From an uncultured Prevotella sp. (GTDB lineage: Bacteria > Bacteroidota > Bacteroidia > Bacteroidales > Bacteroidaceae), in contig CALCVP010000058.1 of assembly GCA_937907705.1 (NCBI GenBank), positions 1-64,000 on the forward strand: DNA of 64,000 nucleotides. The letters are read 5' to 3'. The translations under genes and the position numbers were made by a program. Under the pieces are notes generated by a model. The model was not told where the DNA came from. It did not search any database and saw only the letters and a program-made list of their open reading frames with translations. Positions 1 to 7,037 of the stretch are shown in pieces (the stretch's first letter is position 1; each line of letters begins with the position of its first letter).

Positions 1-370
1 AAAGAACGAAATGACAACAGGTTTAGTATATCAATCCACACACTTTTGCAGGTGCCCCATTATTTTCATAATGTTCACTCGTACATTCCATAATACCACT
101 TTGACACACTACTTTGAGCAATCAAAGTGAGGCAAAAGGTTCTTTTTATGAATATCTACAATCCATGATTACATTATTTTACTCAATTATTATGGGCAAA
201 TTTAGTCACATTTGTTTTTTTAGAGAGTACCATCTCACTGCCCATTGATACCATTTTGATATTACCTGAATTATATGATACATATTATTATGAGTGTATA
301 TGACATGTTTACAAATAATTGCCATATCTTTGCACTTGAATGTAATACCAATTAATAACTCGAAAATGAT
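1..370. other. AT-rich non-coding stretch upstream of the araC-type gene
   Basis: No gene is supported here. A short perfect hairpin lies at 111-128 (ACTTTGA, GCAA loop, TCAAAGT) and a third CTTTGA element stands just before it, so the block could be the terminator or operator of something outside the window. A Bacteroidetes -7 element TATCTTTG is seen at 325-332 and would start a transcript about 30 bases before the first gene. No TTTG is found at the ideal -33 distance. Confidence 0.5.
325..332 (+). promoter_or_regulatory. -7 promoter element of the AraC-type regulator gene
   Basis: TATCTTTG matches the Bacteroidetes TAnnTTTG -7 consensus and lies 38 bases upstream of the ATG at 371. The matching -33 TTTG is absent at 19-20 bases, so the promoter may be weak or activator dependent. 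Confidence 0.5.
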
Positions 371-1294
371 ATGAACTATAAAAAAACATTGGGAATATTC
401 CCGTATAAAACGGCAGAGCATATATCTCTGCTTAAATATACGAAAAGTGCTTGTGGAGTGAACTTCCTGCTTAATACCGCTGAAAGTTCTGAAAGACGGG
501 CTTGGTTTGACTTGCACGAACAGTATAAGACGGACTTCTTCGAGTTTTATTTTTTTCGTAAGGCTTCCGGACATTTGTTCTTGGACGGGGAACGGATAGA
601 CTTGCATGATAACAGCGTACTGATTATATCTCCATTCAAAAGACAGGAATGGCATGTGCAGATTGAATACTTGGATTATACTTTTTTAGTTTTCCAAGAA
701 GAGTTTGTCTATAACTTTATTTCAGATAAACATTTTATGTATCGGTTACTATATTGTTATCAAAATGATTATTCCACTTACTTTGATATGGATTCCATAC
801 AAATGAAGCCGTTTATTACAATATTGCAAAAGATGAAGACCGAACTGTTATCTCCAATAGCAGATAGTTATCACATGATTGTGGCTTACTTGTACGAATT
901 CCTCTTATTGCTGAACCGATTTTATGCTGATATATTCAATTTGCCATTGCGATTGCCTTTGAATAACTATGCGTTTAAGTATAAAGATTTGCTGGAAAAG
1001 AATATCCGCAATAAGGTTCGGGTAAATGATTATGCCGAAATGTTGGGAATCAGCCGCATTGCGCTTAATAGAGCTGTGGAAAATGAATATGGTGTGACTG
1101 CTGTTCATCTGTTGAAACAACGGTTGCTTCAAGAAATAAAAAACGATTTGCTTTTTTCTGGCTTATCTGTTAAAGAGATTGCTTATAATCTTCAATTTTC
1201 AGCTCCCAATCATTTGATGCGTTTTTTCAAACGGCAGACGGGAACAACAGTCGGGGAATATATCGAAGAAGTCAAGGGAAAAGGCTTATCATAG
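371..1294 (+). CDS. AraC-family transcriptional regulator
   Basis: A 307-residue regulator. The C-terminal third (about residues 205-300) is the AraC/XylS double helix-turn-helix: the first helix pair spans the 'YAEMLGISRIALNRAV' stretch and the second contains 'VKEIAYNLQFSAPNHLMRFF', followed by the typical 'GTTVGEY' end. The N-terminal two thirds would be the ligand or partner domain and has no motif I recognise. It stands upstream of and on the same strand as the permease-sirtuin-Fic operon, separated by 95 bases that carry a promoter inside a perfect inverted repeat, so it is the obvious candidate regulator of that operon; this is inference from position. Base composition is AT-rich like the rest of the island. 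Confidence 0.9.
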   Translation: MNYKKTLGIFPYKTAEHISLLKYTKSACGVNFLLNTAESSERRAWFDLHEQYKTDFFEFYFFRKASGHLFLDGERIDLHDNSVLIISPFKRQEWHVQIEYLDYTFLVFQEEFVYNFISDKHFMYRLLYCYQNDYSTYFDMDSIQMKPFITILQKMKTELLSPIADSYHMIVAYLYEFLLLLNRFYADIFNLPLRLPLNNYAFKYKDLLEKNIRNKVRVNDYAEMLGISRIALNRAVENEYGVTAVHLLKQRLLQEIKNDLLFSGLSVKEIAYNLQFSAPNHLMRFFKRQTGTTVGEYIEEVKGKGLS

Positions 1295-1321
1295 CATCCG
1301 GTTATCAATATGGTAGTAGTC

Positions 1322-1383
1322 GCTTTTATTTTGGTATCGGTTGATAGGCTACATTGCAATAACTTTGCAACCAAAATAAAAGC
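1322..1383 (+). promoter_or_regulatory. Promoter of the permease-sirtuin operon enclosed by a perfect inverted repeat
   Basis: A 14-bp arm GCTTTTATTTTGGT (1322-1335) is repeated exactly inverted as ACCAAAATAAAAGC (1370-1383), 34 bases apart. Between the arms lies TAACTTTG (1360-1367), a good -7 element, so transcription would begin in the right arm just before the ATG at 1390. The arrangement fits a two-site operator for a dimeric regulator or a loop; AraC proteins more often use direct repeats, so the binding protein is uncertain. Confidence 0.6.
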
Positions 1384-1389
1384 AATAAT

Positions 1390-2625
1390 ATGGAACTATT
1401 AAATTCTTTGTTATTTATGCTCAACGAGATGTCGCCGTACATCTTATTGGGATTTTTCATTGCCGGACTGATGCACGCATTTGTTCCGCAACGTACATTC
1501 GCACGCCATCTGTCAGAACTAGGATGGCAGTCAGTTATCAAATCCGCAGCCATAGGTATTCCATTGCCACTATGTTCTTGTGGCGTATTACCTGCCGTAA
1601 TCGCAATGCGCCGAAATGGAGCATCAAGAGCTGCTTCCACCTCTTTTTTAGTCGCTACGCCACAAACAGGCATCGACAGCATTGCTGCTACATGGTCTTT
1701 ATTCGGACCTGCATTTGCCATAATACGTTCTTTGGCGGCACTTGTTACCGCCATGCTTGGCGGGATTGTTGTCGGAAAATCCGAGCGCAAGATGTCCGCT
1801 ATGAATACTTGTCAAAGCAATTATGCGGTTTATGTGGAGGATAAAAGTTTTTGGAACAAATGTCTTGATGCATTGCGTTATGGCTATATTGACCTTGTGG
1901 AGAGCATAGGCGGCTGGCTTGTAACCGGACTTATTATTGCAGCGTTGATAACGGTTTATGTCCCGGCAGATTTTTTCGCTATAATAGGTGACAAACCTAT
2001 TTTGTCAATGGTTATGGTACTGATAATTGCCATCCCGATGTATGTCTGTGCCACAGGCTCCATTCCTATTGCATTGTCATTGATGCTCAAAGGACTTTCC
2101 CCCGGAACGGCTTTGGTTTTGCTTATGGCTGGTCCAGCTGCTAATTTCGCATCGTTTACACTTATATCAAAAGAAATGGGGCGCAAATCGGCGATTATAT
2201 ATCTTGCATCAATCGTAATAGGTTCTATCACGTTTGGATTGATTATAGACTATCTGCTACCAGCCGATTGGTTTATTCCTGCCAATATGCAGACTGTGGC
2301 AGAGCATGAACACGGACTCAATTTGTTTTCTATCGTATGCTCTGCGATTTTGGTTTTTCTGCTTGCAATGACTTTCTTTAAACGATATAAACATCGGAAA
2401 ACAATAACCATTTCAACAATGACAAAGGAATATACGATTGAAGGGATGAACTGCGCACATTGTCAAGCGACAGTCACAAAAAGTATCAGCTCTGTAAAAG
2501 GAGTTAAACAAGTAAATGTAAACTTATCCTCAGGTAAGGCAACCGTTGAAGGCGAGCATAACGCCAATGATGTAGTTATGGCTGTAAGAAAAGCCGGATT
2601 TAACGCCATATTGCATAGCATATAG
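1390..2625 (+). CDS. SO_0444/YraQ-type permease with C-terminal heavy-metal (HMA) domain, probable Cu/Zn efflux
   Basis: A 411-residue inner-membrane protein. Residues 1-330 are a permease of the DUF318/YraQ type with about eight hydrophobic segments and the family hallmark PLPLCSCGV at residues 58-66, where paired cysteines sit after a proline-rich turn. A second half repeats the fold. After a basic linker (KRYKHRK) residues 344-411 form a complete heavy-metal-associated domain with GMNCAHC (metal-binding Cys355 and Cys358). Members of the SO_0444 family are annotated as Cu/Zn efflux transporters, and the fused HMA domain would hand metal to the pore; substrate is inferred. First gene of an operon running to 6499; the next start is 38 bases downstream. 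Confidence 0.85.
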   Translation: MELLNSLLFMLNEMSPYILLGFFIAGLMHAFVPQRTFARHLSELGWQSVIKSAAIGIPLPLCSCGVLPAVIAMRRNGASRAASTSFLVATPQTGIDSIAATWSLFGPAFAIIRSLAALVTAMLGGIVVGKSERKMSAMNTCQSNYAVYVEDKSFWNKCLDALRYGYIDLVESIGGWLVTGLIIAALITVYVPADFFAIIGDKPILSMVMVLIIAIPMYVCATGSIPIALSLMLKGLSPGTALVLLMAGPAANFASFTLISKEMGRKSAIIYLASIVIGSITFGLIIDYLLPADWFIPANMQTVAEHEHGLNLFSIVCSAILVFLLAMTFFKRYKHRKTITISTMTKEYTIEGMNCAHCQATVTKSISSVKGVKQVNVNLSSGKATVEGEHNANDVVMAVRKAGFNAILHSI

Positions 2626-2663
2626 GAAATAAACAGGTATAGGATAAATCAACATTGCGAATT

Positions 2664-3560
2664 ATGACAGAAAAAATAGAATTGCTCAAAAATAAAATAA
2701 AGGAAGCCGATGCCATTGTGGTAGGTGGTGCGTCCGGTATGTCAGCCGCTTCTGGCTTCAAGTTTTACTATCAAGAAGATGATGTATTTCGGAAACTTAC
2801 CGGTTCGCTTGGTAAGAAATATGGGTTTCATAACTTATTTGACGGTCATTATCACCCACGAGTAACACAAGGTGAAAAGTGGGCTATGGCACTCCGCACT
2901 ATCAAATACATTTATGAGTGCGAAACAGGTGATACTTACACAGACCTCGCCGAACTGCTGCAAGGGAAAAACTATTATGTTGTGACCACTAATCAGGATG
3001 CGCAGTTTTATAGAATTTTTCCCGAAGACCGTATCACACGATTGCAAGGTGATTGGCGTTATTTCCAGTGCAAACGCTGCTGCCACGATGCTATCTACTA
3101 CAACGAAGAAATGGTTATGGACTTGAACACAAAGATTGTAGGCGACTCTTTGCCGGAAGAACATATTCCATGCTGTCCGAAATGCGGCAGTGAATTAACC
3201 CCATGGATTCGTTCATACGAGTTTTTGCAGGGTTCTTTTTACAATAGAGAAGTTCAACGATACATGGACTTTCTGCAAGCTAATTCCCGTAAGAACACCC
3301 TTTTTCTTGAACTGGGCGCAGGCATGATGACCCCCATGTTCATCAAAGAGCCTTTTATGAACATGGTGTATCAATGGCCACGTGCATTTTATGTGCCTAT
3401 CAATCCACAGCACGCTATCATTCCGAAAGAGATTGCAACCAAAAGTCTTGCTATCAATGAAGATATTGCATTTTCCCTCAAAGAACTGCTGGGTAAACCA
3501 ACACAACACTTGGAAAGAGAGAAGCAAGGAGAAATTTTTAATCCAAGCAGAATATACTAA
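2664..3560 (+). CDS. Sirtuin-family protein, class-M-like (probable ADP-ribosyltransferase), zinc-ribbon type
   Basis: A 298-residue Sir2-fold protein. The Rossmann entry is GGASGMSAASGF (residues 21-32), the ribose-binding motif is TTNQD (108-112), and a zinc ribbon is formed by Cys136/Cys139 (CKRC) and Cys171/Cys174 (CPKC). The position held by the catalytic histidine of deacetylating sirtuins (HG) is Gln128 (LQG). As far as I recall, the same His-to-Gln change marks the SirTM class, which ADP-ribosylates proteins, so deacetylase activity is unlikely; this assignment is inference. The ATG at 2664 was chosen over an in-frame TTG nine bases earlier. No macrodomain or lipoyl-carrier gene, the usual SirTM partners, is adjacent. 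A second sirtuin begins 3 bases after the stop. Confidence 0.82.
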   Translation: MTEKIELLKNKIKEADAIVVGGASGMSAASGFKFYYQEDDVFRKLTGSLGKKYGFHNLFDGHYHPRVTQGEKWAMALRTIKYIYECETGDTYTDLAELLQGKNYYVVTTNQDAQFYRIFPEDRITRLQGDWRYFQCKRCCHDAIYYNEEMVMDLNTKIVGDSLPEEHIPCCPKCGSELTPWIRSYEFLQGSFYNREVQRYMDFLQANSRKNTLFLELGAGMMTPMFIKEPFMNMVYQWPRAFYVPINPQHAIIPKEIATKSLAINEDIAFSLKELLGKPTQHLEREKQGEIFNPSRIY

Positions 3561-3563
3561 GAT

Positions 3564-4241
3564 ATGAATACACAAATAGAAAAAACTCGTCATACCTTAC
3601 GACAAGCAGATGCCATACTCATTGGAGCAAGCAATGGACTTTCAATAGCAGAAGGATATAATATTTTTGCTGACAATGATATGTTTCGCTCGCTGTTTGA
3701 TGATTTTCGCCAAAAGTTCGGTATTAGAAATGTTTTGGAAGGATGTTTCTTCGATTATCCTTCTTCGTCAGACCGGAAAGCATTTGTAAGCAGATTGGTT
3801 GAACATTGGGTTGAAAAGTATAAACCTACGCAGGTTATGACAGACCTGCGTACAATCGTAGGGGAAAAACCTTATTTTATTCTCACGACCAATGCCGACA
3901 CCCACCTTGAACTATCGGGATTCAATCCTGCCGATGTGTGGGAAATTGAGGGAACGTTTGTGCAACTACTTGATGGTGTACCACCGGAAAACAAACAATG
4001 GAGGGTGAATGATTTTTTGAAACAATACAGTGGCAAAAGATTAGTCTTGCTTGAATTGGGGATAGGTAGCCGTAACCGTATTATCAAGCAACCTATGATG
4101 CAGCTTGCCGTGCAGGAAACCAATGCCACATACATCACATTGAATCTTCACAATGAAATTTACATCCCGGAAGAAATAGCCCATAAATCTATTGCATTAC
4201 CCGGTGATATAGCCATAACTTTGAACGAATTATGCCTGTGA
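3564..4241 (+). CDS. Short, zinc-less sirtuin-like protein, paralogue of the preceding gene
   Basis: 225 residues that align along their length with the upstream sirtuin: LIGASNGLSIAEGYNIF (19-35) replaces the glycine-rich NAD loop, TTNAD (108-112) is the ribose-binding motif, and ITLNLHNEIYIPEEIAHKSI near the end matches the last Rossmann strand. The small domain is shortened and has no CxxC pairs, so no zinc ribbon. The catalytic-histidine position is Glu129 (EIEG). It may be an enzyme with changed chemistry, a regulatory partner of the first sirtuin, or a decayed copy; the intact reading frame and tight packing argue against decay. It starts 3 bases after the previous stop and overlaps the next gene by 10 bases, so the products are probably made together. 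Confidence 0.75.
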   Translation: MNTQIEKTRHTLRQADAILIGASNGLSIAEGYNIFADNDMFRSLFDDFRQKFGIRNVLEGCFFDYPSSSDRKAFVSRLVEHWVEKYKPTQVMTDLRTIVGEKPYFILTTNADTHLELSGFNPADVWEIEGTFVQLLDGVPPENKQWRVNDFLKQYSGKRLVLLELGIGSRNRIIKQPMMQLAVQETNATYITLNLHNEIYIPEEIAHKSIALPGDIAITLNELCL

Positions 4242-4873
4242 TTATACCCGATAAAGAAATATCCTTATTAACGAAAGGAGGTAAAGAATATTTTCTGCAA
4301 TGGGCTGATTTCATGTATAGATGTGTCCGTTTTAATATGCCCGATAGTGAGCTTTATGCTGCTACCCATTGTGAACGAGTGCTTCTTTTCGCCCTTTTAA
4401 TTGGAGAAAATCGGTTTACAGGTGATAGCCGTGCGTTGGAGATATTGGCTCATGCGGCTGTATTCCATGATACTTGTCGTTTTGATGAATATCTTGATAC
4501 AGGACACGGTGCTCGTGCTGCCACTTACTATAAAAATTTCTGCGATAATGCTACGGATATACACTATTATCCCGAAGCTGAATTTCTGATGCGCTACCAT
4601 GACCGTGATGATAGCGAGGGCAAAGTGGCAATAAAAAAGACATTTGGCAATAGTGCAGTGTATGTTTTGCAACTTTATGATGTATTCAAGGATGCCGATG
4701 CCCTTGACCGTTGGCGATTAGGTCACTATGGGATAGATGCTCGTTTTTTCCGGACTGACAATGCCCGTCACTTGTTGGATTACGCCAAGAAGATAGTAGA
4801 AGAAACTGTTCCCGAAGAATTGATACAAAATATTGAATGTCTGATAAAACAACTTAAATTACAGAATAAATGA
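4232..4873 (+). CDS. HD-domain phosphohydrolase
   Basis: A 213-residue protein with the metal-binding H...HD...D signature: His46 (THCERV), His79-Asp80 (HAAVFHD) and an Asp in KDADALDR (about residues 153-160). HD proteins of this size hydrolyse phosphate esters of nucleotides or other small molecules; the substrate cannot be read from sequence. An extra YHDRDD motif (122-127) may add metal ligands. It is translationally coupled on both sides, starting 10 bases inside the second sirtuin and ending on an ATGA overlap with the Fic gene. That coupling suggests it acts on the nucleotide product or modification of the neighbouring enzymes, which is a hypothesis. Confidence 0.85.
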   Translation: MPVIIPDKEISLLTKGGKEYFLQWADFMYRCVRFNMPDSELYAATHCERVLLFALLIGENRFTGDSRALEILAHAAVFHDTCRFDEYLDTGHGARAATYYKNFCDNATDIHYYPEAEFLMRYHDRDDSEGKVAIKKTFGNSAVYVLQLYDVFKDADALDRWRLGHYGIDARFFRTDNARHLLDYAKKIVEETVPEELIQNIECLIKQLKLQNK

Positions 4874-5739
4874 ACACACGATTTCGTAAGAACCTGTCAG
4901 GACGTATGTCATTCTATTCCTATATCCCTTGTCGGATGCAGGAATATGATATTATTTGTGATGATAAATTAAAAATACAGATTGAAAAACTTTGGCAATT
5001 ATCCGATGAACTAAACAAGAAAATAGCATGTTCAGACAAACAGGTTATTGATGATTTGATTGCTGCTGAAGCGCATGATTCATGGAGGATTGCATCGGAC
5101 AAAACAGAATTTTCTTTTGTAATTTCATATAGTCCCAATAACAACGAGAATGAAGTAAATATTAAACGTGCTATTACATACGCTGTGGATACTTTGACCG
5201 AACTCCCGTTAAGTTCACGGCTATTTTGCAATATGCACTACATTGTATGCGATTCTTCTGAATACGATAAGAAATATAGAGGGGAATACCGTACTTCTCC
5301 TGTGTGGATAGGAAAGCAAGGTTGCAGAATATCCGATGCTTCGTTTGTCCCTCCAGTCGGTGAAGATATGACCGAAGCCATAACCGACCTTGAAAATTTT
5401 ATCCATTATTCGGACTATGACACATTCGTAAAAGCAGCACTGATTCACTATCAGTTTGAAATGATACATCCATTCATTGATGCAAATGGCAGAATGGGAA
5501 GATTACTGAATAACTTATTTCTTTTTGAAAATGAGGTGTTGTCATATCCTACGCTATTACTTTCGCATATAATATCACGTTCCTATAATGAATATTGCCA
5601 ATCCATACAGCAAGTTAATATAACAGGAGATATTTCAGCATGGATAAAACTTTGGTTGGATTATCTAATTAACAGTATGGGATATACGTTGCAAACAATC
5701 AACAACAAAATGACATATGATAAAGGCATTGTTTTTTGA
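4870..5739 (+). CDS. Fic-domain protein (probable AMP-transferase) lacking the canonical inhibitory glutamate
   Basis: A 289-residue Fic protein. The Fic core holds the catalytic loop HPFIDANGRMGR at residues 200-211 with the essential His200 and the NGR anion hole, preceded by the usual hairpin RGEYRTSPVWIG (137-148) and VPPVGEDM. Fic enzymes generally move AMP from ATP to a hydroxyl of a target protein. Fic proteins with an N-terminal inhibitory helix normally carry (S/T)xxxE(G/N), often SSxIEG after an EA pair; here the equivalent place reads EAHDSWRIAS (residues 67-76), with Ala where the inhibitory Glu should be. If the alignment is right the enzyme would be constitutively active or controlled by another gene of the operon. 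Starts on ATGA with the HD gene and overlaps the HAD gene by 23 bases. Confidence 0.88.
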   Translation: MNTRFRKNLSGRMSFYSYIPCRMQEYDIICDDKLKIQIEKLWQLSDELNKKIACSDKQVIDDLIAAEAHDSWRIASDKTEFSFVISYSPNNNENEVNIKRAITYAVDTLTELPLSSRLFCNMHYIVCDSSEYDKKYRGEYRTSPVWIGKQGCRISDASFVPPVGEDMTEAITDLENFIHYSDYDTFVKAALIHYQFEMIHPFIDANGRMGRLLNNLFLFENEVLSYPTLLLSHIISRSYNEYCQSIQQVNITGDISAWIKLWLDYLINSMGYTLQTINNKMTYDKGIVF

Positions 5740-6499
5740 TATTGACGGTACGCTTGTTAGTTTTAACACACATAAAATCCCTCAATCTACAATAGAGGCT
5801 CTTTCTCTTGCAAAAACTAAAGGAATAGAAATATATATTTCAACAGGTCGTCCGTATGCCCTCATTAATAATATTGATGAGATTAAATATCTTGTTAATG
5901 GATACATAACAGCAAATGGGGCATATTGTTTCTACGGAGAAAAAATAATCTCATGTAGCCCAATCCCTCAGGAGGATGTTCGTTTAGTTATACAGAAAGC
6001 TGAAAAAATGAATTTTGCTTGTATGATTGTAGGTGAAGAAGACCTGACAATGTATAACTCCAATGCGAAAGTTGACCGAATTTTCAAAAAGATGCTTAAT
6101 GTTTCAGATTTGGGTGAGAATATCTCATTAGAAAAAGTGCTTAAACAGCGTATATTACAACTCACTCCCGTTATAACGGAACAAGAAGAATTTGAAATAT
6201 TACCATTACTTAAACATGTTGTATCAAGTCGGTGGTGTTCTGATTTTGCAGATATTACAGCAAAAGGCGTAAATAAAGCCAAAGGATTAATTGAAATAGC
6301 AAATTGGAAAGGATTTGATTTATCCCAAACAATGGCATTTGGAGACGGAGGAAATGACCTTGAAATTATCAAGGCGGCTGGTATAGGAATAGCTATGGGT
6401 AATGCCAATTCAATCTTAAAAGAAGCGGCAAATTATGTTGCAACATCTATTGATGATGATGGAATATATAATGCGCTAAGATATTGGAAAATCATTTAA
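5717..6499 (+). CDS. Cof-type HAD-superfamily phosphatase
   Basis: A 260-residue class IIB HAD hydrolase. Motif I is FFDIDGTL (nucleophile Asp and acid Asp, residues 7-14), motif II is STGRP, motif III lysine lies in GVNKAKG and motif IV is AFGDGGNDLE, all in the expected order, with the large cap between motifs II and III. Such enzymes dephosphorylate sugar phosphates, flavin or pyridoxal phosphates or nucleotides. It starts 23 bases inside the Fic gene, so it belongs to the same transcript; it is the last gene of the operon and is followed by a strong hairpin. Its role in the system is unknown. Confidence 0.88.
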   Translation: MIKALFFDIDGTLVSFNTHKIPQSTIEALSLAKTKGIEIYISTGRPYALINNIDEIKYLVNGYITANGAYCFYGEKIISCSPIPQEDVRLVIQKAEKMNFACMIVGEEDLTMYNSNAKVDRIFKKMLNVSDLGENISLEKVLKQRILQLTPVITEQEEFEILPLLKHVVSSRWCSDFADITAKGVNKAKGLIEIANWKGFDLSQTMAFGDGGNDLEIIKAAGIGIAMGNANSILKEAANYVATSIDDDGIYNALRYWKII

Positions 6500-6548
6500 A
6501 ATAATTGATAAATAAAAGAATTATGTCAATACGACATTGAAAAGCCAT

Positions 6549-6599
6549 TTAGTGCAAGGTGCAAGTATATATCTATATATAGCTTGCACCTTGCACTAA
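6549..6599 (+). terminator. Long perfect hairpin after the sirtuin-Fic operon, built of tandem heptamers
   Basis: A perfect 17-bp inverted repeat: TTAGTGCAAGGTGCAAG (6549-6565) against its complement at 6583-6599, with an AT-alternating loop that can extend the stem by six pairs with one bulged G. Each arm contains two head-to-tail copies of one heptamer (GTGCAAG twice, then CTTGCAC twice). It lies 50 bases after the last operon gene. There is no T-run, so it could equally be an mRNA-stabilising hairpin or a protein-binding site. Confidence 0.6.
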
Positions 6600-6623
6600 C
6601 CGCAGGAGATTTATTTTCAGCGA

Positions 6624-6655
6624 TTTGTGTATTTCAAAAGAAAGTTGTATCTTTG
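6624..6655 (+). promoter_or_regulatory. Consensus promoter of the candidate small RNA
   Basis: TTTG (6624-6627), 20 bases, TATCTTTG (6648-6655): an ideal Bacteroidetes housekeeping promoter. Predicted start near 6661. Confidence 0.75.
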
Positions 6656-6661
6656 AACCGA

Positions 6662-6841
6662 AGATAAAGGCAGACACAATTCCGACAAGGGAAGCCAAAT
6701 GTTCTTTGAAAAAAGTGCCTAATTCGTACCCTTTACAAGATAGGGGCGAGCTAAAATATTGATTTTAAGACTTGTGATCCGCTTAGTTCAAGACCCAAGC
6801 GGATCACTTTTAAAAAGGACTTCTTCGGAAGTCCTTTTTTA
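6662..6841 (+). ncRNA. Candidate structured small RNA of about 180 nt
   Basis: No credible reading frame follows the strong promoter at 6624-6655, but the transcript would fold repeatedly. AGGCA near 6669 can pair with TGCCT near 6716, TTCC/GGAA and TAAAAT/ATTTTA make small hairpins, GTGATCCGCTT (6774-6784) pairs perfectly with AAGCGGATCAC (6797-6807), and a 12-bp stem with a TTCG tetraloop plus T-run (6812-6840) is a textbook terminator. The length and isolation would suit a 6S-like regulatory RNA or another Bacteroidales RNA family, but I could not match a family by eye, so the identity is open. The next gene is on the opposite strand, so this is not a leader. Confidence 0.6.
6812..6840 (+). 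terminator. Intrinsic terminator with TTCG tetraloop
   Basis: AAAAAGGACTTC, loop TTCG, GAAGTCCTTTTT: 12 perfect pairs closed by a very stable tetraloop and ending in a T-run. Ends the small RNA transcript. Confidence 0.85.
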
Positions 6842-7037
6842 TTGCCCTTTTGGCTAATGGACAGCGGGGGCAGTCCCTTTACTTATGATAAAGGTGAAGC
6901 GCATGATAAAAGTCAGGTATCAAAAATAAGCGACAGGCATTACTTGATGCGCTGTGGCTGCGTACCAAATAATGCTTGCCGCTTATTGAAAACTATGTTT
7001 CTATGTTTCTTTTATGGTGCTTATGCAGCACTATTCC

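Noticed and set aside
2664..4241. Thoeris or DSR-type anti-phage SIR2 system
   Set aside because: Both proteins are small class-M-like sirtuins, and there is no TIR, SLOG or other defence partner; the neighbours are HD, Fic and HAD proteins.
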